This document shows positions 47,495-56,824 of a stretch of 64,000 nt of DNA, one piece after another. Source of the DNA: WHSW01 sp963846165 (GTDB lineage Bacteria; Actinomycetota; Thermoleophilia; Solirubrobacterales; 70-9); contig CAWJUU010000005.1 in NCBI GenBank assembly GCA_963846165.1, positions 806,001 to 870,000 of the forward strand, written 5' to 3'. The notes beneath the pieces are model-generated. The model did no database searches and was not told where the DNA came from. It saw nothing but the letters and a program-made list of their open reading frames with translations. The position numbers were made by a program, and so were the translations under genes. Each line of letters opens with the position of its first letter. Positions within the stretch are counted from its first letter, which is position 1.

Positions 47495-48157
47495 TTACGT
47501 CGCCGGGAACGGCTCGAGCCCTGCGTGCCACGGTCCCGCCGGGTAGGTGTGGATGCCGTGCTCCTCCATCTCGTTGCGCAGCCGGCCGAAGAGCTGCCCC
47601 GCGTTCTCGAGTGCCTGCTCGTACTCTCCGGCGGTGTGCTCACCCAGGCGCCAGAGGAAGTAGAGCTGGCGATCGGTGATCCCGAAGTCGATCTCGTTGT
47701 GGATCCGAGCCACCCAGTCGAGGAAGCCGGGGCTGAACAGCTCACGCATCGCGACCGGGTCATAGTCGGCGGGAACGGTGGCCAGGAAGCGGCGGTTGAA
47801 CTCGATCGACTCGAACTCGACCTTGCGCCGCGAGATCGCCTGCTCGACCCGCTCACCCGCCTCCACCGACTCGACGTTGAACAGCGGCACGACCTCGGCG
47901 AGGTCGGGCATGTGGGCCTTGGCGAGCACCGCGTCGGGCAGCACCGTTTTCGAGAACAGGCCGCCCTGCTCGCGCTCGTCGGCGTCGCAGGACGCCCCCC
48001 AGTAGTCGTCGGTGAGCCGGCCCGTGATCCGGTTCGTGCCGCCCGGACAGAGCGCCGCCGGCCCTCCCGCCGGGTTGAGCCCGCCGACCGGCTCGTAGGT
48101 CAGGCCCCGCTTCGCCGCCAGCCCCTTGACCGTCTCCGCCCACTCCTCAGCCTTCAT
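47495..48157 (-). CDS. Conserved actinobacterial protein of unknown function
   Basis: This 220-aa soluble protein begins MKAEEWAETVKGLAAKRGLT, with no signal or membrane helix. Conserved-looking blocks are LCPGGTNRITGRLTDDYWGA, KAHMPDLAEVVPLFNVESVE, RRFLATVPADYDPVAMRELF and GLEPFPAT. Cysteines are few. A helical C-terminal half (EYEQALENAGQLFGRLRNEM) suggests a globular alpha-rich domain. Overlaps the upstream micro-gene by 1 bp. Confidence 0.7.
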   Translation of the reverse strand: MKAEEWAETVKGLAAKRGLTYEPVGGLNPAGGPAALCPGGTNRITGRLTDDYWGASCDADEREQGGLFSKTVLPDAVLAKAHMPDLAEVVPLFNVESVEAGERVEQAISRRKVEFESIEFNRRFLATVPADYDPVAMRELFSPGFLDWVARIHNEIDFGITDRQLYFLWRLGEHTAGEYEQALENAGQLFGRLRNEMEEHGIHTYPAGPWHAGLEPFPAT

Positions 48158-48287
48158 CAGAGCGCCTTCGCGTAGAGCTCGGCGAAGTCCTCCTCGGTCG
48201 GCTCGCGATCACCCGGGTCGTACAGACGAATGGGTAGAACTCGGCGAAGCGGGAGGCGTCGAGCCGCTCGGCGGCGGCTTCAGACAT
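48157..48287 (-). CDS. Small conserved protein (one frame break)
   Basis: The start MSEAAAERLDASRFAEFYP continues in the next frame as RLYDPGDREPTEEDFAELYA ending KAL and TGA, which overlaps the ATG of the next gene. A single missing base near 48228 explains the break. The 44-aa product looks like a small regulatory peptide or a truncated domain. Confidence 0.5.
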
Positions 48288-48693
48288 TCACCAGGTCCTC
48301 GCGGCCCTGCTGCTCGAGCTGGGCCTTGTAGCGGGGGAAGACGGGCTTGGTCAGGGGGACGAGCTTGAGGATCTTCGCGACCGGCCCCCTGGCCTTGATC
48401 TGGCCACGAGCAAGGGCGACGGTGACGTTGACCTCGCCGAGCCAGAACATGTGCGCCGTGTCGGCCGCCATCGTCATCGTCACCTCGGGCTCCATCTCGG
48501 ACTCGCCGAAGTCCACGTCGCCGGGCTGGCCCTCCTGGAGGCGGACGGTGATCACCGAGGCCGGCTCGGAGTACTCGTAGCGGACGATCGTGTTCGCCTT
48601 CCGGAACTTGGGCGCCAGCTCGTCGTCCTCGGCGAGCTCCACGAACAGACGGCCGATCGTCTCGTAGACCTCCTGCGCGTCCTTGAAGTAAGC
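48280..48693 (-). CDS. SCP2 sterol-carrier-like protein
   Basis: This 137-aa protein starts at GTG 48693 with AGAGGAGAG upstream (MAYFKDAQEVYETIGRLFVE). Residues about 25-110 match an SCP2-type lipid-binding fold: DELAPKFRKANTIVRYEYSE, EPEVTMTMAADTAHMFWLGE, VNVTVALARGQIKARGPVAK. It lies directly downstream of the MCE block, where a cytosolic lipid carrier would make sense, so it may receive the imported lipid. Confidence 0.8.
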   Translation of the reverse strand, partial: AYFKDAQEVYETIGRLFVELAEDDELAPKFRKANTIVRYEYSEPASVITVRLQEGQPGDVDFGESEMEPEVTMTMAADTAHMFWLGEVNVTVALARGQIKARGPVAKILKLVPLTKPVFPRYKAQLEQQGREDLVNV

Positions 48694-48753
48694 CACCTCT
48701 CTCCTCTCTCCCAAGTGACCCAATCCTATTCCGCCCGGCTATTCCGCCCGGGT

Positions 48754-50352
48754 TTAGGGGTCTTGGAAGAGCTGCGGGAAGCGCTCGTCGCCGAAGTTGC
48801 CGAGCTGCGAGTTCGGGAACGAGCCCTGGACGAAGCAGGGCGCGTAGGCGGTGCCCGGCGGGGCGCCGTTGTTGAGCCCGTCGACGCTCTGGCCGTTGAC
48901 GATCTCCTCTTCGTCCTGGTCCTGCGACGAGGCCGGTGCGCCCTGCTTGTAGTCGGTGTTCTTGCAGTCGAAGTTGGGGAAGATCCCGTTCTTAGCCGAG
49001 GTGAAGGCGTTGAGCGCGCCCGGCGGCAGGTAGCCGTTGCCGCGGTTGGTCGGCAGGCGGCTGGGCCACATCGCGAGCGTCTCCTGGCCGAGGTAGGTGA
49101 GCTGGCGCAGCCCGTGACGCGGCGCCGGGTCGCCGGCGACGCTCTCGTAGCGGCCGCCGAGCGCGGCCCCGGGGCCGACGAGGAAGTCGGTGACCGTCTT
49201 CTTCTGGAACTCGAGGTAGCGGATCACCGGGTTGAGGTTGGCGAGGAACGGGTCGAGGTGGTCGAGCACCGGGGCGAGGCCGTCGAGGAAGTCGCGCAGC
49301 GCCGGCAGGCCCTCGCGAGAGGCGTCCTCGAGGTCGCGCAGGTCGACGAACAGGTTGCGCAGGTTGGGCGACAGCTCACGCACGGAGCGCAGCGTCGGCG
49401 AGAGGTCGCGGGCGACCGGGATCAGGTCCTGCACCAGCGGGCGAGCGTTGACCTGGAACTGGTCGAGACGCTCGAGCGTCGCTCGCGACTCGCGCTGGAA
49501 CGTTGGCAGGATCTGGAACGTCTCGGCCAGCGCCTGATCCTCGGACGCGAGCGCGTCGAAGGTGTTGTTGGAGCCGACGATCACTCCGGCGAGCTCGCGG
49601 TCGCGCTCGGTCAGCGCCTCGAAGGTCGCCCCGGTGTCGCGGACGAGCTCCTTGAGCGCCGCCTTCTGGCGCTCGAGGATCGAGACGATGTCGGAGGCGT
49701 CGGTGATGAACGGCCCGAGGTTGCCGAGCGAGTCGTTGAGGTCGAGCCCCCGGTCCTGGATCGCCACCGCCGCGTTGCGCTGCCAGTTCTGGAACGAGCT
49801 CCGCGTCTCCTCGTCGAGGGCGTTGAAGATCTCGTCGATCTGGGTCGCCTCCTCGGTCCGGCTGACACCGAGCGTCCCACCCTCGGCGATCGGCTCGACC
49901 CGGTCCGCCTCGGCATCGGAGACGTTCGCGGCCGCGCCGAGCGCGACCGGCGCGGCCTGCTCGCTCGGCTCGGTTCCCGAGGTGAGCTCGACGTAGGTCT
50001 CACCGAGCAGCGTCTTCTGGCGCAGGATCGCCACCGCGTCGTCGGAGATCGGCGCGAACTCCGGCTGGATCTCGATCAGCGCCTCGGTCGTGTCCTTGCC
50101 GTTGACGCGCTGGTCTGCGGGCGCGAGCTCGATCTCCTTGACCTTGCCGACCGAGACACCGCCGATCCTCACGTCGGATTCCAGAGCGAGCTGGGTCGCC
50201 TCGGGGAAGTAGGCGGTGATCCGGTAGCTCTGCGGCTTCAGCGGGATCGGCCCGCCGAATGCGATCCACAGGAACAGGATCAGCCCGAAGCACGAGAGCG
50301 TGAAGCCGACGGCGATCAGGATGCGTCCTATCGATGGTGCTTGCTTCTGCAT
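48754..50352 (-). CDS. MCE-family protein 6 (last of the block)
   Basis: The 532-aa protein starts ATG 50352 with a transmembrane helix (IGRILIAVGFTLSCFGLILF) and an MlaD/MCE domain (YRITAYFPEATQLALESDVR, IGGVSVGKVKEIELAPADQ, LRQKTLLGETYVELTSGTE). A long helical C-terminal domain follows (FNALDEETRSSFQNWQRNAA, IVSILERQKAALKELVRDTG), ending in a secreted-looking tail with Cys. Such proteins form the periplasmic channel of an ABC lipid importer. Confidence 0.93.
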   Translation of the reverse strand: MQKQAPSIGRILIAVGFTLSCFGLILFLWIAFGGPIPLKPQSYRITAYFPEATQLALESDVRIGGVSVGKVKEIELAPADQRVNGKDTTEALIEIQPEFAPISDDAVAILRQKTLLGETYVELTSGTEPSEQAAPVALGAAANVSDAEADRVEPIAEGGTLGVSRTEEATQIDEIFNALDEETRSSFQNWQRNAAVAIQDRGLDLNDSLGNLGPFITDASDIVSILERQKAALKELVRDTGATFEALTERDRELAGVIVGSNNTFDALASEDQALAETFQILPTFQRESRATLERLDQFQVNARPLVQDLIPVARDLSPTLRSVRELSPNLRNLFVDLRDLEDASREGLPALRDFLDGLAPVLDHLDPFLANLNPVIRYLEFQKKTVTDFLVGPGAALGGRYESVAGDPAPRHGLRQLTYLGQETLAMWPSRLPTNRGNGYLPPGALNAFTSAKNGIFPNFDCKNTDYKQGAPASSQDQDEEEIVNGQSVDGLNNGAPPGTAYAPCFVQGSFPNSQLGNFGDERFPQLFQDP

Positions 50353-50370
50353 CTGCTCAGCTCACTCGGT

Positions 50371-51708
50371 TCACGGTCCACACAGCAGGGTTCGCACCGG
50401 CAGGTTGAAGCCGGTGACGATCTCCTTGATCGGGTCGGGGGCGCCACTGGAGGAGATGATGTTGGCCAGCTGGTCGCAGCCGACCGTGAAGTAGATCCGG
50501 CGGTAGAAGCCGTTGCCGTCACCGCTCGAGAACACGGTGTTGCCGTTGTGGCCGAGCCACGCCGCCCAGTAGAGGTAGCCCTCGTCGCGTCCCGCGGTCC
50601 CGGCCGGCTCGGCGCCTTTGGGGTTGTTCGCCGCCATGTTGGCGAGCCGGTTGATCTTGCCGGCGACCGTGGTCAGGCGCGGCGTCGCGGCGCTGAACCG
50701 GTCGGCAGCCTTGCGCAGGTCGGGAACCGGCTTGCGCGCCGCGCGCACGAACGGCCGGATCTCGTTCTCGAGCACGGGCGTCGCCGCCTCGGCCAGCTCG
50801 CGGGTCGAGCCGTTGACCTCGTCGAGGTTGCGGGCGAACGGCCGCAGGTCGTCAAAAGTGGGGCCCAGGATCGCGCCAAGGCGCGCGGTCGCGTTGAGCG
50901 TGTCGGTCGCCTGGGTGAGCGTGCTCGGCAGCAGGCTGACAGCACGCCGGACATTCGGGTCCTGCTCGGCGATCGCGCCGAGGGCGCCGTTCGAGGCCGA
51001 GACGAACTCGACCAGGTCGCCCTCGGCCTGGCCGACCCGCGTCGTCAGCAGGTTGAAGTTGTGGATCAGGCGGGCGAGGTTGTCGCGGCGCTCGGCGACG
51101 AGGCGGTTGAGCTCGGCGAAGTCGCGGTTGATCGGCCCGATCGAGCCGAGCAGCCTGCCGAGCTCGCGGTCACGACCGTCGAGGCCCTTGCCGGCGCCGA
51201 CCAGCAGCAGCCGCAGGTACGCCTGGGTATCGGAGTCCAGCGCCGTGAGGATCTCGTCGAGGTTGACGTCGGGCGCGGTGTTGGCAACCGAGACCGTGTC
51301 GCCCTCCTGGTACTCGTCCGCGCCGCCGTCGGGGTCCGAGTTGGTGCCCGGGTCGAGGTCGAAGAACATGTCCTTGAGCCCGGTCGTCGGGCGCATCAGG
51401 ATCGTCGCGTCCTTGTAGATCGGCAGGAACTCGCGATCGATCACGAAGGTGACCACGCCGACCCCGTTCTCGACCTCGACGTCGGAGACGTCGCCGACCC
51501 GGACGCCTGCGACGCGGATCGTCTGCCCCTGTCCGGGAACCACCGCCTGGGCGGTCTCGAACTCGGCCCGAAGCTCGAACGGCCGCTCCTCGAGCACCGG
51601 GATGCGCAGGCGCTGCTCCTGGACGATGTACATCGTCACCGCGAGTCCAGCCACCACCAGCCCGGCAACGGCGATGAAATCGCGCAGGTGCTTGCGGATC
51701 GCCGTCAT
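50371..51708 (-). CDS. MCE-family protein 5
   Basis: This 445-aa protein has helix VAGLVVAGLAVTMYIVQEQR, MCE core RAEFETAQAVVPGQGQTIRV and VAGVRVGDVSDVEVENGVG, then RPTTGLKDMFFDLDPG, and a coiled-coil C-terminal part (RLIHNFNLLTTRVGQAEGDL). It ends before a 19-bp gap to MCE 6. Its start overlaps the MCE 4 stop by 1 bp. Confidence 0.93.
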   Translation of the reverse strand: MTAIRKHLRDFIAVAGLVVAGLAVTMYIVQEQRLRIPVLEERPFELRAEFETAQAVVPGQGQTIRVAGVRVGDVSDVEVENGVGVVTFVIDREFLPIYKDATILMRPTTGLKDMFFDLDPGTNSDPDGGADEYQEGDTVSVANTAPDVNLDEILTALDSDTQAYLRLLLVGAGKGLDGRDRELGRLLGSIGPINRDFAELNRLVAERRDNLARLIHNFNLLTTRVGQAEGDLVEFVSASNGALGAIAEQDPNVRRAVSLLPSTLTQATDTLNATARLGAILGPTFDDLRPFARNLDEVNGSTRELAEAATPVLENEIRPFVRAARKPVPDLRKAADRFSAATPRLTTVAGKINRLANMAANNPKGAEPAGTAGRDEGYLYWAAWLGHNGNTVFSSGDGNGFYRRIYFTVGCDQLANIISSSGAPDPIKEIVTGFNLPVRTLLCGP

Positions 51709-53358
51709 CAGTCAGCGCCTCCGTGCTCGGCGAGGGCGTCGGCCGCTTCGTCGGGGAGGCCGGCGCTGCGGGCGGCCGCACGGATCTGCTTCGGGGCGTA
51801 GTCCGAGAGCACATCGGCGGCCGCGACCGACGGCGCCGATGCCGAGGTCTCGTCGAAGGGCACGCCGGCGCCGCCGGCCTCGAGGTTCGGCGGCTCCTGG
51901 GTCTCGCAACGGACGCCGGGACGGAACTTCGTCTTCGCCGAGTCCTCGAGTCGGGGCATCGCGCCGAGCAGGTCGAATGGGGTGACTCCGACCGACCCGT
52001 CGGTGGCGAAGCCGCTCGCGCCGCCGGCCGAGGGCGGGATCTTGACCGTGTTCGTGCCGCCGCCCGCCTGCACGCGGACGTACTGGCCGTTCGCGTCGCC
52101 CGATCGGCTCTCCGAGGCGATCCCCTCGAGGCCGTAGGCGGTCTCCTCGAACACGCGACCCACCGGCTGGTGCGGATAGGCGTCGTCGAGCGGCTCGACC
52201 GTGTCATGCGACCACGGGATCACGACCTCGTTGAAGCAGCTCGAGAGCCTGCGGGTCTGCTCGAGGAACTTGATGTTCCTCCTCGCGAGCTTCGCCAGGC
52301 TCGGGATCGTCGGCCGCAGGTCGGCGACCAGGCCGCGCAGCTCGCGCTCGGATACCAGCGCCCGGACCTGGGCGATGAACGGGGTCGCCGCGCGCAGCGT
52401 CGCGGGTGCCGAGCGGGTGCCCGGCAGCGCCTCGCGAGCGAATGCGCGCAGCGCCGGGAACGATGAGTTGAGATTCGCGAACGCGGGTCGAGCCGCGGCG
52501 AGCGTGCTCGGAAGCTCCTCGATCGCCTGTCCGAGCGCGACGTCCTCGGCCGCGAACGAGCCGGAGAAGATGCGGAAGGTTGGTGACCAGGTCCTGGAGC
52601 GTGCGCTCGTTGCGGCCGAGCCCGCGGACGACGCGGTCGAGGCCCTTGATCAGCCCGCCGAGGTCGCCGGGCTCGGTGCCGAGGACGGCCTCGTTGACCT
52701 GCGAGGTGAACTTGTAGGAGGGCGGCGAGGAGCGGTAGAGCTCGCGGAACCCCTCGGCGCCGCCGTGCTTGATCAGCGCGTTGCCGAACTGGTTCAGGAA
52801 GACCTGGAGGTCGGTCCTCACGTCGCCCTGAAGCGTGGTCAGGATCGTGTCGAGCTGGACCGAGTAGGCGGTCTGGTTGACCGGGAAGGTGTGGCCGTCG
52901 ACGATCTCCTTCGCGTTCGGGCTCCCGGGCTCGAGATCGACGAAGTAGTTGCCCTCGAGGAAGAGGCGGGGGCGGAGCTTGAAGGTCGCGTCCTCGTGGA
53001 TCGGGAGCGCGTCCTCGGTCAGCTCCATGGTCACGATCGCGCCCTGCTCGCCCTGCGGGTCCGCCACCGGCTCCTGGGGCCCTGAGCCGCCGGCCTGGGC
53101 GGTCAGGTCTTCGGTCGGGGACTCGGTCAGGTGCTCGACCGAGGTCACCTCGCCGACGTTGACGCCGGCGATCCGCACCGGCGAGCTCGGGCGCACGCTC
53201 TGTGCCGAGGAGAACACGGCCCTGATCTCGTAAGCGTCGCCCCAGGGGAGCTCCTTGGTGTAGGCGAGCAGCGACGCGATCGAGACCACGACGATGAGCA
53301 CCAGGCCGATGAGCCAGTTCGGCAGCCGCTTGCTGCGCTGTTCGCGCGGCGCCGTCAT
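51708..53358 (-). CDS. MCE-family protein 4 (one frame break)
   Basis: The gene starts at ATG 53358 (MTAPREQRSKRLPNWLIGLV), overlapping the MCE 3 stop by ATGA. It has a membrane helix, the MCE domain (YEIRAVFSSAQSVRPSSPVR, IAGVNVGEVTSVEHL, LRPRLFLEGNYFVDLEPGSP), and helical repeats. Near 52572 the frame shifts; the continuation (AAEDVALGQAIEELPSTL through RNIKFLEQTRRLSSCFNEVV) leads to the secreted C-terminus with DALAEHGGAD at 51708. Total length then equals that of its neighbours, so a single-base error or recent lesion is likely. Confidence 0.88.
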
Positions 53359-55034
53359 CCGCCGATCTCCTGCCAGGTCTCGGGCGCGCGCGACGGGTTG
53401 CGGGTGTCCTCGAAGCTGCGGTTGCCGGCCTCGTTGTAGAAGAGCGTCGTCGGGCCGCGCGAACCCGGCAGGTCGGACGAACCGGAGGCCGGGTTGTCCT
53501 GCGGCTGGCCCGGGACCGGTAGGGCACCGAGCTCGTAGCCGAACTGGCCGCCCTGGCAGTCGGCGTTCTTCTGCCCCGTCGGCTGGTAGGGATGGGCGTT
53601 GGTGATCGGGATCGCATACGGCTCGAAGACGCCGCCCGCGGCCGCCGACTGCTTGCCGTTGCCCTGCTTGCCCGAGTAGGCCGAGACGGGCGCGTCGACC
53701 TCGGCCGAGACCGGGAACTCGGTCAGCATCTGGCGGAAGGCGTAGCCGACCTGGTCGCGGTCCGAGAGCGCGTTCGGGGTGAACGTGAACCAGTAGTTCC
53801 AGTAGTTGCAGACGGTCTGCGCCGGCGCCACCCACTTGGCAAGCGGCTTGGCCGCGTCGAAGGTCTCGCCGAGGCGCTGCAGGGTCAGCTTCGTGGTCGG
53901 CTGCGAGACGACCCGGTTGAGCGCCTTCAGCGCGCCGCGGAGGTTGCGGTTCATCTCGGTCGAACGGCGCAGCACCGGCGTCCCGACCTCGATCGCCTCG
54001 TTGAGCACCGGCAGCGTCGCCCGAAGGTCGTTGACGCCGGGGCGCAGCACGCGCGAGAGGACGGTGAAGTCGCGCAGGAACGGGCGCTGGCGCGGCAGCA
54101 GGTCGATCGCTGTCTCGAGCGTCGGCACGCCCTCGGTGATCGAGTCCTGGAGCGCCGCCGGATCGGATGAGATCGCCGCGAACGCGACCGCCGCGTTGGT
54201 GAAGAAGGAGGCCTGCTCCTCGGCGACCGGGGCGACGATCCGCGCCGAGTCGCCGAGCTCGGGGAAGAGCCGGCGGAAGCGCGTGTCGGCCTCGCTCAGT
54301 ACCCGGGCCACCGGCTTCAGCCCCCGAAACAGCGGCTCGAGGCTGGTGATCGCGTCGTTGAGCGAGGTGCCGCGGCCGGCGAAGGCATTGCCGTAGCCCT
54401 CGAGGTTCGCGCGCCCGTTCGTTCGGGTCTCGGTGTCGAAGGTGTTGTTGATGTCGTCGAACTCGGTCTGGGCCTGGAAGCAGCCGTTGCGGGCCTGTTC
54501 GGGGATCGAGCTCGCGAACTTCTCGGGATCGGTCGGCAGCGAGCAGGTGGCGCCGTCGTCGGTGCCGTCGAAGGTGAACGCCTCAGGCGCCGGCTCGCCC
54601 GTCCCGCGCACGATCTCGAGGTACTTGAGCCCGAACGAGGACCGGTATCGGACCCGGAAGACCGAGTCCTTGGGGAGCGCACCTATCGACTCGTCGAGCT
54701 TCAGGTTGAGCCGGGCGATCGGCTCGCCCGTGTTGCCGACGCCCTCGTTCGTGCCCCCGGCCTGAGCGGTCGTCGTCGAGTCGCCCGAGTCGATCACGTC
54801 GATCGACTCGACCACGCCGACCCGGTGGCCGCCGATCCGGACCTCGTTGTTGTTGATCAGGCGCGCGGCGTCGGGGACCTCGACCGAGACTCGGTAGACG
54901 GGCACGAAGGGAAGGCCGTTGTTCGCGTTGTAGGCCAGGAAGACGGCGACGATCACGATCAGCGTCGTCACCGCGCCGACCATCGTCGGCGAGGCGGCCA
55001 GCCCACTGAGCGGGTTTCGACTACGCCCGGCCAT
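53355..55034 (-). CDS. MCE-family protein 3
   Basis: The 559-aa protein has helix TMVGAVTTLIVIVAVFLAYN, MCE domain YRVSVEVPDAARLINNNEVR, IGGHRVGVVESIDVIDSG and FRVRYRSSFGLKYLEIVRG, and a long helical region (FRGLKPVARVLSEADTRFRR). The C-terminus carries NYWNYWFTFTPNALSDRDQV and ends NRSFEDTRNPSRAPETWQEI. Stop and start overlap neighbours by a few bases. Confidence 0.93.
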   Translation of the reverse strand: MAGRSRNPLSGLAASPTMVGAVTTLIVIVAVFLAYNANNGLPFVPVYRVSVEVPDAARLINNNEVRIGGHRVGVVESIDVIDSGDSTTTAQAGGTNEGVGNTGEPIARLNLKLDESIGALPKDSVFRVRYRSSFGLKYLEIVRGTGEPAPEAFTFDGTDDGATCSLPTDPEKFASSIPEQARNGCFQAQTEFDDINNTFDTETRTNGRANLEGYGNAFAGRGTSLNDAITSLEPLFRGLKPVARVLSEADTRFRRLFPELGDSARIVAPVAEEQASFFTNAAVAFAAISSDPAALQDSITEGVPTLETAIDLLPRQRPFLRDFTVLSRVLRPGVNDLRATLPVLNEAIEVGTPVLRRSTEMNRNLRGALKALNRVVSQPTTKLTLQRLGETFDAAKPLAKWVAPAQTVCNYWNYWFTFTPNALSDRDQVGYAFRQMLTEFPVSAEVDAPVSAYSGKQGNGKQSAAAGGVFEPYAIPITNAHPYQPTGQKNADCQGGQFGYELGALPVPGQPQDNPASGSSDLPGSRGPTTLFYNEAGNRSFEDTRNPSRAPETWQEIGG

Positions 55035-56824
55035 CAGTTCGCGAACAGGAAGTCGAGGAGGTCTTCGGTCGCAGCGCCCGCACCGCCGCCCCCACCCTGG
55101 TCGGCGCCGCCGCCGCTCTGGCCGCCGATGCCGAGCCCGCCCAGCTCGTCGCCGAGGTTGCCCGGAAGGTCATCGAGCGCGTCGGGGGGCAGGTCGAGGA
55201 TCTCATCGACGATCTCCTCGGGGAGCGGTCCGCCCGGGGTCGCCGGCGTCGAGCCTCCGCCGCCCGGCTCGCCGCCACCGCCGGTCCCGCCGGCCGGGCC
55301 CTCACCCGTGCCGCGTCCGGCGCCGCCGCGGTCGCCTCCGGATCGCGCGCTCGTGCTTGCCGGGTCGCTCGGGTTACACAGCTCCTGCTCGGCCGCCGTC
55401 GGGCTGGTCCCGTCCGGGCACACCGAGGGGTGGTACTTGGGCAGCCCCAGGTCCTCGTTGATGCCGGGCTGGTTCGGCCCCAGCGCGGCCACGCAGGGGT
55501 CGTACTCGAGCACGTTCGTGGTCGTGCCCCCGTCGGCGGCGATCACGCCGGGCTCGCCGGTGGTCGCGTCGCGGCCGCTCGAGAACGCCCCGCAGGGGCC
55601 ACTGTTGACGTTGTAGAGGCTGAAGTGCAGCAGGTGGCCGACCTGGTCGTACTGGTTCAGCGCACCCGGCTGGTAGTAGACGTAGTTGAGCAGGCCCTCG
55701 AGCCCGGTATAGCCCTGGGTGTCCTTGTTGCCCGCGCCCGGGTTGGTGCGCCCGGTGTCCGTGGCCGCGCGGTCGTCGATCTCGACCGCGCGCCGCGGGT
55801 CGTCGAGGTCCCGCAGCAGGTCGGCGAGCATCTCCGCCGTCACCGGGGCCTTCTTGCCGGCTTCGGCGAGCAGGCGGATCTCGTCGCGGCCCCGGCGCAG
55901 CGCCTGGTCGCCGACCTCCGCCGCGCCGCCCAGGGTGTCGAGCGAGGCCCGGCTGGCTTCGTTGAACGGCGGCAGGTTGACCGCGAGCCGGTTGAGGCCG
56001 GGCGCCGCGGCGCGCAGGTCGGTGAGCAGCGGCGTCTGCGCGTTCGCCAGGCTCTCGAGCTCGACCAGCGTCGGCCGGAACTCGGCGAGGAAGTCGTCGA
56101 GGATCTCGAAGTCGCGCGAGAGCTCGATCCGGCGCGCGGCCGAGGCCTCGGCCGTGTCGCGCGCCTCGCGGATGAAGCGGACGACGTCCTCGCGGCGGTC
56201 GGCGAGCCGGCCGATGACCGTGTCGGAGTTGACGTTGAGGTCGCGAATGATCGCGTTCTGATCAGCGAGGATCCGGGTCACCTTGCGCAGCTCGGTGAGC
56301 GCCGGAGCGCCGAGCCGGATCGCCTCGTTGAGGCTCTCCGGGTTGCCCGCGAGCGCGGTCCCGAACTCGTTGATCAAGAGCTGCAGCCGGCGCTTGAACG
56401 GCTCGCGAAGCGTGTTCTGGACCAGATCGGCCTGAACCGTCTGCGAGACCCGTTCCGCGGGGACGTCGGCGTCGGGGTCGTCGGCGTCATCGTCCTCGGC
56501 GAGCGGCGGGCCCGCGGGCTCGCAGGAGATGAAGTACTCGGCGATCAGCGACTGCGGCTCCGACGAGCAGCGGGACTGCTCGCCGAGCGTGCCGAGCTCG
56601 CCTTGAAGCTCGATCGTCACCAGCGCCCGCTTGGCCTCGTTGATGTCGAGGTCGGTGACCGAGCCCGAGTTGACGCCCGCGATCCGCACGTCGGAGCCGG
56701 GCACGATCCCGAACGCGTTGTACATCTCGATCTCGTAGGTGTGCACGTCGTCGGCGCCGGCGCTCGAGGCGAGGCCGGCGATCGCCGCGCCGAGCACCGT
56801 GGCCATGAGCGCGATCCTTCTCAT
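55034..56824 (-). CDS. MCE-family protein 2
   Basis: This 596-aa protein starts MRRIALMATVLGAAIAGLAS with a signal-like helix, then an MCE domain (YEIEMYNAFGIVPGSDVRIA, GVNSGSVTDLDINEAKRAL). It has cysteines in QSRCSSEPQSLIAEYFISCE and a Gly-rich C-terminal linker, then LPPDALDDLPGNLGDELGGL and a glycine-rich tail. The mid-C-terminal QPGALNQYDQVGHLLHFSLY recurs loosely in its paralogues. ATG overlaps the previous gene's TGA. Confidence 0.92.
   Translation of the reverse strand: MRRIALMATVLGAAIAGLASSAGADDVHTYEIEMYNAFGIVPGSDVRIAGVNSGSVTDLDINEAKRALVTIELQGELGTLGEQSRCSSEPQSLIAEYFISCEPAGPPLAEDDDADDPDADVPAERVSQTVQADLVQNTLREPFKRRLQLLINEFGTALAGNPESLNEAIRLGAPALTELRKVTRILADQNAIIRDLNVNSDTVIGRLADRREDVVRFIREARDTAEASAARRIELSRDFEILDDFLAEFRPTLVELESLANAQTPLLTDLRAAAPGLNRLAVNLPPFNEASRASLDTLGGAAEVGDQALRRGRDEIRLLAEAGKKAPVTAEMLADLLRDLDDPRRAVEIDDRAATDTGRTNPGAGNKDTQGYTGLEGLLNYVYYQPGALNQYDQVGHLLHFSLYNVNSGPCGAFSSGRDATTGEPGVIAADGGTTTNVLEYDPCVAALGPNQPGINEDLGLPKYHPSVCPDGTSPTAAEQELCNPSDPASTSARSGGDRGGAGRGTGEGPAGGTGGGGEPGGGGSTPATPGGPLPEEIVDEILDLPPDALDDLPGNLGDELGGLGIGGQSGGGADQGGGGGAGAATEDLLDFLFAN

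Noticed and set aside
48451..51801. Very long plus-strand open frame (over 1,100 codons) opposite the MCE genes
   Set aside because: It is a mirror of biased third-position GC in the MCE genes; low-complexity Arg/Glu/Leu composition and no start context.
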